A DNA stretch of 64,000 nt, taken from NCBI RefSeq assembly GCF_003385455.1, contig NZ_QNUF01000026.1, positions 16,881 to 80,880 of the forward strand, read 5' to 3'. Within the stretch, counting starts at the first letter, position 1. Every line of letters begins with the position of its first letter. A model generated the notes under the pieces. The model was not told where the DNA came from and did not search any database. It was given only the letters and a program-made list of their open reading frames with translations. Shown here in pieces: positions 7,792 through 17,796 of this stretch. The translations under genes were made by a program, and so were the position numbers. The stretch comes from Chryseobacterium rhizosphaerae. Its GTDB lineage: Bacteria; Bacteroidota; Bacteroidia; Flavobacteriales; Weeksellaceae.

Positions 7792-10700
7792 TTAAAACCA
7801 AAATCCTGCACCTGCTGTGAACCGGCCTCCGTCACTTCCTGTAAAGTAAGTAGCTCGTATAGAAAGTGTTTCCAGAGCACTTACCCATATTCCTCCGCCC
7901 ACAGACTGATGCCATTTGCGTGAATATTCATCATCCATCCATACACGTCCGTAATCATATCCTGCCAATATTCCGAAATCCATAGGAGCGACTCCATTTT
8001 TTACATGTCCAAAGTTCCAGCGGATTTCACTGCTTTGAAATAGAGAAGAACGTCCCAGGAATCTATAATTCCTGAACGATCTTAAACCGTTGTTTCCTCC
8101 TAGGTCCGCTCCCTGAAAAAAATCAAAATTGTCGTTATTGATGTACTTTCCGTGTACTTTTGTTGCAAGGACAAAGCGTCCATTACTGTCAATACGGTGC
8201 GCAATGTTCAGGAGACCTTCATAGGTCATAAAATTGCGTTGGGTATCCTCCAGATTTGTTTTCCAGGCTGCCGATAGAGCAAATCCAAATCCCATAGTAG
8301 GAAAAGCAGCATTATCACTGTGATCATAGCTGAATATATATTTTGCTCCTGCAAATTTTTGACTGTCGAATATTCGGGAGTCAATTTGGCCGGATTGCGC
8401 AATAAAGCGTTCCGGAGTATATTTTACCTTGTAATCTTCGTATCCTAGCTGAATGGTCTGTACAAGGCCCAAAAAGCTTTTTTTGGAGAAAGACGGAGTT
8501 ACCTGTAACTGTTGCATTCTTACCTTATTATAATCAATACTCAACTGATCTTTATTATCAATCGTATTATTCCCAAAGCCAAAATAATTTTGCGCAAAGT
8601 TGGGCGTTGTAAAACGTCCCCTTAGGTTAAATGCCCATTTACCTATAGCATTAGGAAAATTACCATTATATATAAGTTCTAGCCCACTTGTAGCTGTCAG
8701 ATAATTGGCATTAAAAGTATGTTTAGCGGTATAAGGATCGCCCTCAAATCCATTTTGGGTATAGTTTACAACAGCGCCAATTTTGACTCCCTCATCAGGA
8801 TTGTAGCTTAAGCTGGGATAACCGGCCCAAAAATTATAAAGTGGTTTTTTATAATCATAGGTATTGATCTCATGTTCATCTGTTATTTTTTTAGCTGTGT
8901 GTCCTGTAAGGTTATAGGTGTTGTTCTGAGATTTAAAATCATACAGCTTAATATTTCTTCCATTTTGAACATTATACACATCGTGGTTTTGTCCACCAAC
9001 AATTCTTACTTTTATTCCCGTACTTTCTGCTCCTGAGATATCGAAAACATCATTGTCATTCAATCCATAAACCCATATTTCTTTAGTTTCACCTTTAGGA
9101 TATTCCCGTTGAAAAACAAGCTCATCACCTTCTTTTTTAATTCGATATTGTGAAATAGAAATTTTATCTTTTTCTTTTTTAATCACAAACCGATCTTGTT
9201 TGTTGGTTCCGGTGAGCAATACTGTTTTTTGTAGCGCTTTATAGTAATCGGTTGCATAGTGTACCATTTTATCCCTTCTTATTTTAAGGGTCTGCTGGAT
9301 CTGCTGGATGGTTTCATCTTGTATTTCTTTAGGTAAATTACGGAATGCACCATCAATCACTTTGTCTGAAAGGTTTTGTTGAATGTATTCTGCTTCCTTT
9401 TTCCAGTCCTGTTCAGTAGCATTTCTTAAAAAAGCAAGATCCAGAGGATAAGGTTCCCGGTTCATCCATTTTACATCACGGATATCTTCTTTGAAACTCT
9501 GCATATGCCGTAATGGAGGAGCCATCATAATGAATTTAAAGATAACCCCATCATATTTACTGAAAGCCTGGTCCCGATCCTTTGGAATAGGTTTATAAAT
9601 GTATTGGTCATTTTCTTTATATTCTGCCCAGCGCCATTGGCCATCATGTCTGTCCCAGTCACCTATAAGCATATCGAAAACACGGGCACGGATATAGCTT
9701 TGCTGGTCTACTGAATATTTTTCAGATTTTTGAAGATTCATCATCATATCCGAAGTATTCATGGTTGTGGTAGCGCCATTAAGCTGTTTTAAATCTACAT
9801 CACTTCCGGATAACCGTTCTTCGATCTGATAAAGCTCATCTCCATATCCATTATTGAATTCTCCGAGTGCTTTTTGTTTGGGAATATAATACAGCTGAGA
9901 ATTGGAATGAAGGACATTTATTTTCTCTGCAAGATTTTCAATCGCGAAAGGGGTATATGGATGTCCTGTGGTATAAAAATCCAATAGGAATTTTTCAGCA
10001 ACAGTTTCTTCAAAATCACTTCCAAAGCTGGAGTTTTTGAATGCTACAGCATTAAGAAACCGTATGGCACTTTTTTTCACTCCTCTCATAGCGTATTCCT
10101 GTCCGTTTTGTGCAATCAGGCGTAAGGAGTTAGATTGGTGTCCACCGCCGGCACGGACAGGGGAAAGTCCCCCTTTTAAGGTGTCTAGTGTTGCTACTTT
10201 AGCCTGTATTGGTGTGCTATAGTATTTTCTGTAATGCTCACCCCATAACCAGGTGTATAGCTTGGATTTTTTTGTTAAAGATTCAGGATAGACCGAAGTC
10301 ACTATATTTTTGGGGAATTTTTCAGGATATGTTTTTTCAACACCAGGCTTCTGAGCTTTTTTTAGTACCTGAATTTTTGTCAGAAGTTTTTCCGAGTCAT
10401 TTTTTGTATTGTAGTAAGCTACATTAGCACTGCTATCTTGATTAATATCCAGAACGGCATATCCGTTTCCGCCAAAAGAAAAATCCTGAGAATTTGTCAC
10501 TTTCGCTGCTCCATTTTCAGATCCTGCGCCGCTGATAATCTGTCGAACATTTTTTTCTTCCAGATATTGAAGATTATGATCATGCCCCGATACGAAAATA
10601 ACATTGTTATTATTCTGTACAATAGATTTGATACGACTTGTCAGGGCAGCATAATGAATATTGTTCATGTCCTGAGGGCTTATACTTGATGTTGAACGGA

Positions 10701-11532
10701 ATACATTGATAATAGTACCCAATACAGGTAAAGGAATCTGATTTCCGAGGGGATAAAGCTGGTCTTTCCAGGAAAAATATCCTGCATGGATGCCTTTACT
10801 GATAAGAGGGTGATGTAATGCTACAACAATAAGGTTATTTTGATTTTTGTTGATCAAACCTTCAAATTCTGCAAAAAAATCATCTCTGGAATTTATATTG
10901 CAGGCGGCATTGATTTTTGATTCGTTTTCCCAATTTTCAAGAAACCATTGGCTGTCAATAGTAATCAAAGTGATATTATCTTCCAGTTTTATTTTATCAA
11001 TCGGGCAGCCGTTTTTGGGAAGGAATGCTTTTTTATTATCCAGGTACTGGGTGACTGTCTTTTCCTGATTTTTTAAACCTTTAATCCCATGTTTCCAATC
11101 GTGATTACCAGGAATAACTACTGTCTTTCCTTTATAGTTCTGTGTGATTCTCAGCTGATCTTCGAGTGTTGACTTGGCTTGTTTATATTCCTTATTATTT
11201 TTATCAGGCATACCCCCGGGATCAATATTATCCCCCAGAAAAAGCAATGTAGAATTGGCCGGGGCACTATTGAGCCTGTTTTGAAGTTGCTTTAAAGTAT
11301 TTTGCCCCATATGCCTGTTGCTGTTTCCTATATTGCCAATAAGAAGAAGCTGATGGGCAACTTTGGATGAATCCTGCGCCGGAACCTCAGCTATATTTTT
11401 TCCTTTCTGAATATTATAGGTGGCACATGATTGAAGTAGGATTCCAAGAACAGATATTTTTATGGAAACGGGAACTGGATTTTTAATATTGAAGTGCATA
11501 ATTTTACGAATTGATAAGGTTGTAGTTTTCAT
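7792..11532 (-). CDS. Metallophosphatase fused to an outer-membrane beta-barrel (BamA-like)
   Basis: A 1246-residue two-part envelope protein. The N-terminus is a lipoprotein-like signal (GILLQSC). Translation may start at the internal ATG at 11499 (MHFNIKNP), which gives a cleaner signal peptide. Residues about 60-370 form a calcineurin-like phosphoesterase with LFLGDNIDPGG, IPGNHDWKHG, ALHHPLIS and SGHDHNLQ as metal-binding motifs. A middle region of about 430 residues carries conserved D-R-H-D-G-Q-W-R-W and PKDRDQAF patterns reminiscent of kinase-like or CotH-like proteins. The last 350 residues have alternating beta-strand patterns and end in a surface-antigen-type barrel (GGNNGLRSFRNYRFLGRSS, then terminal AGAGFWF). 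The fusion occurs in Bacteroidota; its substrate is unknown. Confidence 0.8.
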   Translation of the reverse strand: MKTTTLSIRKIMHFNIKNPVPVSIKISVLGILLQSCATYNIQKGKNIAEVPAQDSSKVAHQLLLIGNIGNSNRHMGQNTLKQLQNRLNSAPANSTLLFLGDNIDPGGMPDKNNKEYKQAKSTLEDQLRITQNYKGKTVVIPGNHDWKHGIKGLKNQEKTVTQYLDNKKAFLPKNGCPIDKIKLEDNITLITIDSQWFLENWENESKINAACNINSRDDFFAEFEGLINKNQNNLIVVALHHPLISKGIHAGYFSWKDQLYPLGNQIPLPVLGTIINVFRSTSSISPQDMNNIHYAALTSRIKSIVQNNNNVIFVSGHDHNLQYLEEKNVRQIISGAGSENGAAKVTNSQDFSFGGNGYAVLDINQDSSANVAYYNTKNDSEKLLTKIQVLKKAQKPGVEKTYPEKFPKNIVTSVYPESLTKKSKLYTWLWGEHYRKYYSTPIQAKVATLDTLKGGLSPVRAGGGHQSNSLRLIAQNGQEYAMRGVKKSAIRFLNAVAFKNSSFGSDFEETVAEKFLLDFYTTGHPYTPFAIENLAEKINVLHSNSQLYYIPKQKALGEFNNGYGDELYQIEERLSGSDVDLKQLNGATTTMNTSDMMMNLQKSEKYSVDQQSYIRARVFDMLIGDWDRHDGQWRWAEYKENDQYIYKPIPKDRDQAFSKYDGVIFKFIMMAPPLRHMQSFKEDIRDVKWMNREPYPLDLAFLRNATEQDWKKEAEYIQQNLSDKVIDGAFRNLPKEIQDETIQQIQQTLKIRRDKMVHYATDYYKALQKTVLLTGTNKQDRFVIKKEKDKISISQYRIKKEGDELVFQREYPKGETKEIWVYGLNDNDVFDISGAESTGIKVRIVGGQNHDVYNVQNGRNIKLYDFKSQNNTYNLTGHTAKKITDEHEINTYDYKKPLYNFWAGYPSLSYNPDEGVKIGAVVNYTQNGFEGDPYTAKHTFNANYLTATSGLELIYNGNFPNAIGKWAFNLRGRFTTPNFAQNYFGFGNNTIDNKDQLSIDYNKVRMQQLQVTPSFSKKSFLGLVQTIQLGYEDYKVKYTPERFIAQSGQIDSRIFDSQKFAGAKYIFSYDHSDNAAFPTMGFGFALSAAWKTNLEDTQRNFMTYEGLLNIAHRIDSNGRFVLATKVHGKYINNDNFDFFQGADLGGNNGLRSFRNYRFLGRSSLFQSSEIRWNFGHVKNGVAPMDFGILAGYDYGRVWMDDEYSRKWHQSVGGGIWVSALETLSIRATYFTGSDGGRFTAGAGFWF

Positions 11533-11594
11533 TCATTTTATTAAGTATTCGTTTTTTGAATTTGATTAAGTATGTTTCAAAATCCTTTGTTAGA

Positions 11595-12764
11595 CTATTT
11601 AAATAAGATGATTGAAATAATAAAACTGATAGCGGAGGACAAAATACCAAACATAAATACGTTATAGGCAATCCGCAGGCGTCGGTATTTTTTACTTAGG
11701 ACAATTCCTTGTATATAGATATCCTTAATGAGTGTCTGATACAAGTAGTGGTCGTCTTCCATTACGGAAACCATTGCTTTATGGTAATTATCAAAAGGCA
11801 TATTGTAATAATTCCCAAAAAATATCAGATTTACTTTTTTCTCTTCTAAATCTTTTTGGCTATACTTTCCGGAAGAAAGATTAGGACGGGTTGCGAGAAG
11901 GGAAAAAAATATGGTAAATATATTTACACTTAAAATCATATAAGTGGGCATACTTAGATAGGAGCTGCCGTCTAATTTCCGGATCAACTGACTGAAAATA
12001 ATGGATAATATGATAGAATTAACTGTTATAAGAATCTGAGCTTTTTTGTCTGCCATATCAGACATCCTTTGATTATTTCCCGAAGCTATTCTAAACATTG
12101 TTTCCACGCCTTTACTAGGCTTTTCTGCTTTTTCTTTTTTGGAAGATGAAATATTGTCTGTTTTATTCTTTTTTAGGAGTTCCTTTATTTGATTAATGTT
12201 ATCTTGCTTTCCAGAGGTGTAGTTGGTGTCTGCGAAGGTTGTAAAATAGGAGTGAGATGACATCAGCTTGAGGGTGTCAGCCAGCCATTCTTCTTTGGAG
12301 ATTTTTTTTTCTGATAGGTTTTCCCTCTCTTTCCAAAGTTTGTCATTATATTCCAGAAAATCAGGTAAGGAAAAGTGATGTAAATCGGCATCACATATTA
12401 TTTTTTCTTCTTCACTTTTAGGGGTCTGCGGCATTTTTGTTGAGAGGATGCATCTTGTTACGAATTCTATATCATCATCTGGGCCTCCGTTTTTGTTTAA
12501 AAAATCTTGTGCAATTTCTACACTTACAACTTCATGGTTCTCTCCCTTGGTTTTAAAATAACCTGTATCGTGGAACCAGGCTGCTATCAACAAAAGAGCT
12601 TTTGATCTTTCATTGTATTGATCATATTCTGCCATTATTTCAGAAGCAGCTGCTACGGAAGAGGTATGGTGAAGATTATGATAAGTCAGCTCTGGAGGAG
12701 CAGACTCGAAAAATTTTGTTACTTCATTTTCAGCCAGAAGACTAAGTTCTTTATAATTTATCAT
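11595..12764 (-). CDS. HD-domain protein fused to Pycsar-type membrane effector domain (DUF5706/PycTM)
   Basis: A 389-residue protein. Residues 1-190 are an HD metal-dependent phosphohydrolase domain: HH at 32-33, H65-D66 in AAWFHDTGYF, H77 and D125-x-D127 (CDADLHHF). A charged linker precedes residues about 220-389, which match the PycTM effector family (GVETMFRIASGNNQRMSDMADKKAQILI, then TM helices at roughly 246-264, 273-292 and 365-388). In Pycsar anti-phage systems PycTM domains respond to cUMP or cCMP made by a linked cyclase. No cyclase gene is seen here. Instead the gene lies 12 bp downstream of the GAF-like gene and near ppk1, which suggests a nucleotide or polyphosphate signalling role. 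Family calls are from pattern recognition. Confidence 0.75.
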   Translation of the reverse strand: MINYKELSLLAENEVTKFFESAPPELTYHNLHHTSSVAAASEIMAEYDQYNERSKALLLIAAWFHDTGYFKTKGENHEVVSVEIAQDFLNKNGGPDDDIEFVTRCILSTKMPQTPKSEEEKIICDADLHHFSLPDFLEYNDKLWKERENLSEKKISKEEWLADTLKLMSSHSYFTTFADTNYTSGKQDNINQIKELLKKNKTDNISSSKKEKAEKPSKGVETMFRIASGNNQRMSDMADKKAQILITVNSIILSIIFSQLIRKLDGSSYLSMPTYMILSVNIFTIFFSLLATRPNLSSGKYSQKDLEEKKVNLIFFGNYYNMPFDNYHKAMVSVMEDDHYLYQTLIKDIYIQGIVLSKKYRRLRIAYNVFMFGILSSAISFIISIILFK

Positions 12765-12776
12765 TTGTTGTTTTTG

Positions 12777-15080
12777 TTATTTCGTTGATGTATCCTGAAT
12801 AGTCACTCTTATTGCTTTCAATCCTGATACACCCTGCATATCTTCCAGGTCTAAGTCTTCTATTGAAGGTTCAAGAATTTTATTTTCCTGGAGGTATTCA
12901 ATATGTTTAAGATAATCCTCAATATCTTTTTTGTTATAATAGACTATGGCTATTTTACGGGGCTGTGTCAGTCTTTCATCAGAATTTTTAATGACAGCTT
13001 TATCAATTCTCTTTTTGATAATCTCGTACCTTATATTGTAGGCTCCTTCAACATCGAATCTTTTTTCATCATGACGGAAACTGATGGTAATGGTATTGGG
13101 TTGCACGAAAATCAGCTGGGTTGTCTGAATCTTTTTCGGAAGAAGATTTTGGCATGATTCTGTAATGATGGCAATATTTACCATGGAGATAAGCTGACGA
13201 AGTCTGACATTTTTAAGATAAACATCATTGAAAGGTTTGTCGGGAGCAATAGACTGTCCAATGTATATATTGAATTCTACACCGTCTGTGCGGTATCGGT
13301 CAAAATAATAGGGATAAGAATCCTGAAGTTCCTCATTCATCTTATCCAGTACTGAAATGATGTGTGTGTTCAGTATCTGGAATGTTTCCTCAATAGCATT
13401 GCTTTGCTTGTGAAAAGCTCCGTCTTCGGAGAGCTCTTTCAGATAAGGAGCTGTTAGATGCTGTACTTCTACATCCTGAATACCTAGCTGCATAATCAAA
13501 TCCATGGATTCTACTGTTAAAAAATAGGCGATTTCTGCATCATCATTAATACTTAAGTTATTATTCTCTATCCTCTTAATAAAAACTTCTGCCTGATAAA
13601 TCATTTCTCCCAACAGGTCTACATTTCTAATGTGTTTTAGCGCATTCAAAGTACGAACCAATGAATTCAACTGTGTGGTGAAATCTTCTGTAAGAGCTTT
13701 ATTTCTTTCAATCGTAGAATTCCGAAAATCTATTGCTCCATAAATAGGATGTATACCATCAAAATGAATGGGAACAGGGACAAGCTGTTCTCCATTTTTT
13801 TCATTTTTTAAATAAGATATTCCTGCATTATTAAATTTCCATTCTACAGAGGGCTGGATGGCTGTAAAATGATTTTTGATGCTTTGATTGAGCTCTCTTA
13901 AATATTTGTTTATAATCGAAATAAAAAGGTTTTGAAGAGGAAATGTAAATTCTTTGAAACTGGAAAGAATAAGGTCAGTTTGTAACCCTGCATTTTCATA
14001 CAGAATAACTGATAATCCAATAATTTTATCCTGAAAAAAGATAGGAAGGGAAAAAAGCCCTGAAATAGAAGTATTTTCAAAAGAATACCAGGTTTCATCC
14101 TCATTTATGTGGTATTTTATTTCGGGATTTTTTATATGTCTTTCTAAAAAGCTTGTAAAATCTGAAAATGAAGCACTGTATTTGGTAAGAATATGAGAAA
14201 GTACAGAGTCAAAATCTTTCCATATATCTGTATTTAATTTCCCATCTATTTCCAGAATCGGAAGAAAAAGAAGATCAATATCACCACCAATAAGGCTTTT
14301 CATTGCCTCTGTAGCCTGAAGAAGGATATTGTTTTCAATATCCTGCGAAATAAAAAGATTACGAAGCTTTTCTTTTGTTACTTTATAGGTTACATCTTCA
14401 ATCCTAATGATAGAAAATCCTTTAAATTTAACCTTTTCAAGGGGTAAGTGCTTTTTTAAGAATTCTAAAACAGATTGTTTTGAGATCATCTCAGATTGTA
14501 TTCTTTTAATATCTGGAAATACTCCGTCCACCTCCACAAAGTCATCATTGATAACAAATTCCAGATATTGGTCAGTACCGTTTTTATGGATACAAAGGAC
14601 CAGCTCCATCTCATTAAAAAGATTAATATCATAGACACGCTTTACAATAAAATTATAAGCCAGTGTTTCAAATACTTCCTTTTCAGAGAGTATTCTATTC
14701 TCTTCCCAATAAATGATATTTACATGCTTTGAAGACTGTATTTCTTTCAGCTGTTTTGAAAGAAATGGTGTTCCAAATATACAATCATGGGAGAAAGGAG
14801 TAGCAATCCCCCAGGAAAAATTAGCCTCATCTACAAGAGCAGAGTTCGTTAATTGATAAACCAGCGCATAAAGATCTTCATACTGAGGAATATCTTCAGG
14901 GATAATACTATAGTTGGAATCAGGGAAACGTTTATTGAGCTTTTCTATTGCGCTTCTTATTACTTTTTTGAGTACACTGTCCTGACTGACAGAACCCTTT
15001 AAATAATTTAAAAAAGGGCTGAAGGAAAATTCGATTAAATTTTCGTGAGAGGTATTATTTTTAGAGGTATTCAAAATCAT
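12777..15080 (-). CDS. Large GAF-like sensor protein linked to polyphosphate kinase
   Basis: A 767-residue cytoplasmic protein with no signal peptide or clear TM segment. The region about 270-400 (LFLPILEIDGKLNTDIWKDF, then SGLFSLPIFFQDKIIGLSVILYEN) looks like a GAF domain. The rest is helical with no catalytic motif that I recognise. No DNA-binding, kinase or cyclase motifs were found. It lies 114 bp downstream of ppk1 and 12 bp upstream of the HD-PycTM gene. Position suggests a sensor or adaptor in polyphosphate control; this is inference. Confidence 0.55.
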   Translation of the reverse strand: MILNTSKNNTSHENLIEFSFSPFLNYLKGSVSQDSVLKKVIRSAIEKLNKRFPDSNYSIIPEDIPQYEDLYALVYQLTNSALVDEANFSWGIATPFSHDCIFGTPFLSKQLKEIQSSKHVNIIYWEENRILSEKEVFETLAYNFIVKRVYDINLFNEMELVLCIHKNGTDQYLEFVINDDFVEVDGVFPDIKRIQSEMISKQSVLEFLKKHLPLEKVKFKGFSIIRIEDVTYKVTKEKLRNLFISQDIENNILLQATEAMKSLIGGDIDLLFLPILEIDGKLNTDIWKDFDSVLSHILTKYSASFSDFTSFLERHIKNPEIKYHINEDETWYSFENTSISGLFSLPIFFQDKIIGLSVILYENAGLQTDLILSSFKEFTFPLQNLFISIINKYLRELNQSIKNHFTAIQPSVEWKFNNAGISYLKNEKNGEQLVPVPIHFDGIHPIYGAIDFRNSTIERNKALTEDFTTQLNSLVRTLNALKHIRNVDLLGEMIYQAEVFIKRIENNNLSINDDAEIAYFLTVESMDLIMQLGIQDVEVQHLTAPYLKELSEDGAFHKQSNAIEETFQILNTHIISVLDKMNEELQDSYPYYFDRYRTDGVEFNIYIGQSIAPDKPFNDVYLKNVRLRQLISMVNIAIITESCQNLLPKKIQTTQLIFVQPNTITISFRHDEKRFDVEGAYNIRYEIIKKRIDKAVIKNSDERLTQPRKIAIVYYNKKDIEDYLKHIEYLQENKILEPSIEDLDLEDMQGVSGLKAIRVTIQDTSTK

Positions 15081-15194
15081 TTTAGAATGATGGTATTGGG
15101 AATATTATTTTCTGGTAATTAAAACATAATGAGTTATCTGTAAGTAAGGTTTACCCTGAAAAGCTATTAGTTTAGATAACCTCTGAATAAGTGG

Positions 15195-17186
15195 CTATTC
15201 AGTAAATTTCTTATGTATATGATCATAAATATCATATTGAGAACGGACAGGGATCCCATTATTGGAAATGGGTTTATTGTCAAGATTTACATTGATTTCG
15301 GTAGCTTTGATATTATCATTCATCTGGATGGTGATTAATTCCAGAATTTCATTTTTTAGCTGAGGTGAGTATACAGGGCAGAGTACTTCAATTCTATCAT
15401 ACATGCTGCGGTTCATAATATCCGAAGAACCTATAAAAATTTTATTTTCCCCGTCATTTTCGAAAATAAAAATTCTGCCGTGCTCCAAATAACGGTCTAC
15501 TATCCGGGTTACTTTTATATTTTCACTTTGTCCCGGTACTCCTGGTACAAGACAGCAGATGCTTCGTACGATAAGTTCAACTTTAACTCCGGCCTGTGAG
15601 GCTTCATAAAGTTTGCTTATGATGATAATCTCTTCAAGGTTATTTACTTTGATGGTGATCCCTGAGGGCTTACCTTTCCTATGGTTCCGGATTTCTCTTT
15701 CGATCATTTCCAGGATAAGTGACATGAGGTTAAACTGTCCCACAGCCAAATGATTAAATGAAACTTCATCCGGACTTAAAGGTTTCCTTTTCTTCAGTAA
15801 AAAATTGAAAAATGTCTCTATTTCGTTGGAAATTTCAGAACTCGCTGTAAACAGAATGTGGTCCGTATAATAACGGGCTGTAGACTCATTGAAATTTCCT
15901 GTGGAAACCAGTGCATACTTTTTTTTATCCCTTTTGATCAAAGCTACTTTTGCATGTACTTTGAGTTTTGGAATGCTGGTAATAATATGTACTCCTGCAT
16001 TTTTCATTTTCCTTAACCATTTCAGATTGTTTTCTTCATCAAATCTGGCTTTAAGCTCTACAAAGACTGTTACTTTTTTACCCAGTTTGGCTGCGATCAT
16101 AAGAGCTTCAATGATGACGGAGTTCATTGCTGTCCTATAAATGGTAATATAAATTTCAGTTACTTTTTCATCGGTTGCCGCTTCCATAAAAAAGTCAATA
16201 ACTTTATCATAAGACTCATAGGGAGTATGAATCATAAAATCTTGTTTATCAATCAATTCAAATACAAATCCTTCACCTGTATGTCTTTCCAATGTTTTCA
16301 TAGAAGGGTAGGAGGCCTTTTCATCTTCAATTGAAATCAAATTCAAATCTTTTAAATGGTGATAGGCACTACCGGCTACGGCATCTCTAAAAGGGATACT
16401 TAGTACCTGCAACAGATTTTGAAGTTTTTTAAGTGGCATATCTTTCTCATACAGAAATCTGGTGGTTTTCCCTTTTTCCCTGTTTTCAAGATATACCTCC
16501 AGGTTTTCCAGGATATCTTCTTCTTTTTCAAAATTGATATTGGCATCCCGGGTGACTTTAAAATTCCATATACTTACCGCCATATTGGGAAAATACATTT
16601 CCGGTAGAAATTTCTTTAAAATATCATCAATAAAAACAATATGCCTACGATTGTTGCTGTCCGTTTCATAAAATCTTGAGACTTTATGAGTTGGGATTTT
16701 AAGGATATACATATTTTCTTTACCCTCTATGGAAGTGGTAAAAATAGCCTGATATAAAGAATTGCTTTTTATAAGGAAATTATCTTTAAGAGGAAGCGGG
16801 TATAATTCTATGGCAGGAGCTATATGACGGGTGAAATATTGTATAATCCTGCCTTCCATAAATACAGGAATTGGCTTATTGTAAATAAGCTCAATATTTT
16901 CCTTTTGCAGCTGAGGTAGTATTTTATTATGTAATATTCTTCCAAAAAATTCCTGCTGATTTACAATTTCTTTATGAATGATTTTTCTTAATGATTTTTT
17001 CTTTCCTATCAATAATTTGGGTATTCTGACTTTGTAGAACTCGTCCAAATTGGAAGAAAAAATAGAAAGAAAATTAAGCCGTTCCATTAAAGGCACGGTA
17101 TCATTTTCCGCTTCAGATAGAACTCTTGCATTGAAAGATAGCCAACTCAAGTCTCTATCTGTAAATAAAGGCGCAATAGTTTTCAT
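15195..17186 (-). CDS. ppk1: Polyphosphate kinase 1
   Basis: A 663-residue PPK1, which makes polyphosphate from ATP reversibly at the membrane. The N-terminal domain is diagnostic (FTDRDLSWLSFNARVLSEAE, then FLSIFSSNLDEFYKVRIP). The phospholipase D-like catalytic core contains KLKVHAKVALIKR with the phosphorylatable histidine and STGNFNESTARYYTD. The second conserved histidine lies in YLEHGRIFIFEN. Length is slightly short but normal for Bacteroidota. It is the first gene of a minus-strand block running to 6820; the 1.1 kb upstream is gene-free. Confidence 0.93.
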   Translation of the reverse strand: MKTIAPLFTDRDLSWLSFNARVLSEAENDTVPLMERLNFLSIFSSNLDEFYKVRIPKLLIGKKKSLRKIIHKEIVNQQEFFGRILHNKILPQLQKENIELIYNKPIPVFMEGRIIQYFTRHIAPAIELYPLPLKDNFLIKSNSLYQAIFTTSIEGKENMYILKIPTHKVSRFYETDSNNRRHIVFIDDILKKFLPEMYFPNMAVSIWNFKVTRDANINFEKEEDILENLEVYLENREKGKTTRFLYEKDMPLKKLQNLLQVLSIPFRDAVAGSAYHHLKDLNLISIEDEKASYPSMKTLERHTGEGFVFELIDKQDFMIHTPYESYDKVIDFFMEAATDEKVTEIYITIYRTAMNSVIIEALMIAAKLGKKVTVFVELKARFDEENNLKWLRKMKNAGVHIITSIPKLKVHAKVALIKRDKKKYALVSTGNFNESTARYYTDHILFTASSEISNEIETFFNFLLKKRKPLSPDEVSFNHLAVGQFNLMSLILEMIEREIRNHRKGKPSGITIKVNNLEEIIIISKLYEASQAGVKVELIVRSICCLVPGVPGQSENIKVTRIVDRYLEHGRIFIFENDGENKIFIGSSDIMNRSMYDRIEVLCPVYSPQLKNEILELITIQMNDNIKATEINVNLDNKPISNNGIPVRSQYDIYDHIHKKFTE

Positions 17187-17414
17187 TTATCCGTTATTTA
17201 ATCAGATATTTATTATAAAATAATACAATACGGTTACCACAAGATGGATACTCTTAGGTATTTTGTGAAAATGATAACCGTAAGGAATATAAATTGTTTA
17301 ATAATTTTAATCCTATTGTTGGTGTTAAAAGTAGTAATGATGCTGTGAATGAATGGTATAGGATTGGTTTTTATAAATTTTACACTTGTGTTTTTTAGAG
17401 ATTATATGGAACCT

Positions 17415-17548
17415 GTTGTACATCTTCAGTAAAATGTGGAAAAAAAAGTATTTAAAATGATGTCTATAAATATAAATTACTGTTGATATATTGAAATGAA
17501 CTGAACTAAATCATTTTTTATTAAACTTAAAAAGAGAAGATGTACAAC
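17415..17548. repeat. Inverted repeat pair 1 (13-bp arms)
   Basis: GTTGTACATCTTC at 17415-17427 is the exact reverse complement of GAAGATGTACAAC at 17536-17548. The spacer is 108 bp. The arms share the core TGTACATCTT with pair 2. Confidence 0.8.
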
Positions 17549-17680
17549 GAATATAAAACCGGCATTTCAACCAAAACCATTTGCCGATTGGGTTCCTTAA
17601 TTTTTTTAATATTTTATCTAAAAACAGAGAATAATTGATAGAGTCTTGTTGCATATTTTTTTGATTTACTATCACAGAGT

Positions 17681-17796
17681 TTGCTGTACATCTTTTTATA
17701 AATTATGAAAAAACGGATTTTACTATTATGTTCATATATAGATAAAATTGTTAGGGATTATATCTACTATTAAACTGGAAGAAAGATGTACAGCAA
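17681..17796. repeat. Inverted repeat pair 2 (15-bp arms)
   Basis: TTGCTGTACATCTTT at 17681-17695 is the exact reverse complement of AAAGATGTACAGCAA at 17782-17796. The spacer is 86 bp. Orientation is the same as in pair 1, which makes four copies of one motif alternating in direction. Confidence 0.8.

Noticed and set aside
11595..12764. A complete Pycsar anti-phage operon
   Set aside because: Only the effector-like membrane domain is present, fused to an HD domain; no pyrimidine cyclase was found in the neighbouring genes.
17536..17660. Small peptide MYNEYKTGISTK... starting inside a repeat arm
   Set aside because: All four repeat arms contain ATG-TAC by sequence, so short frames starting there are expected; no conserved peptide was seen.
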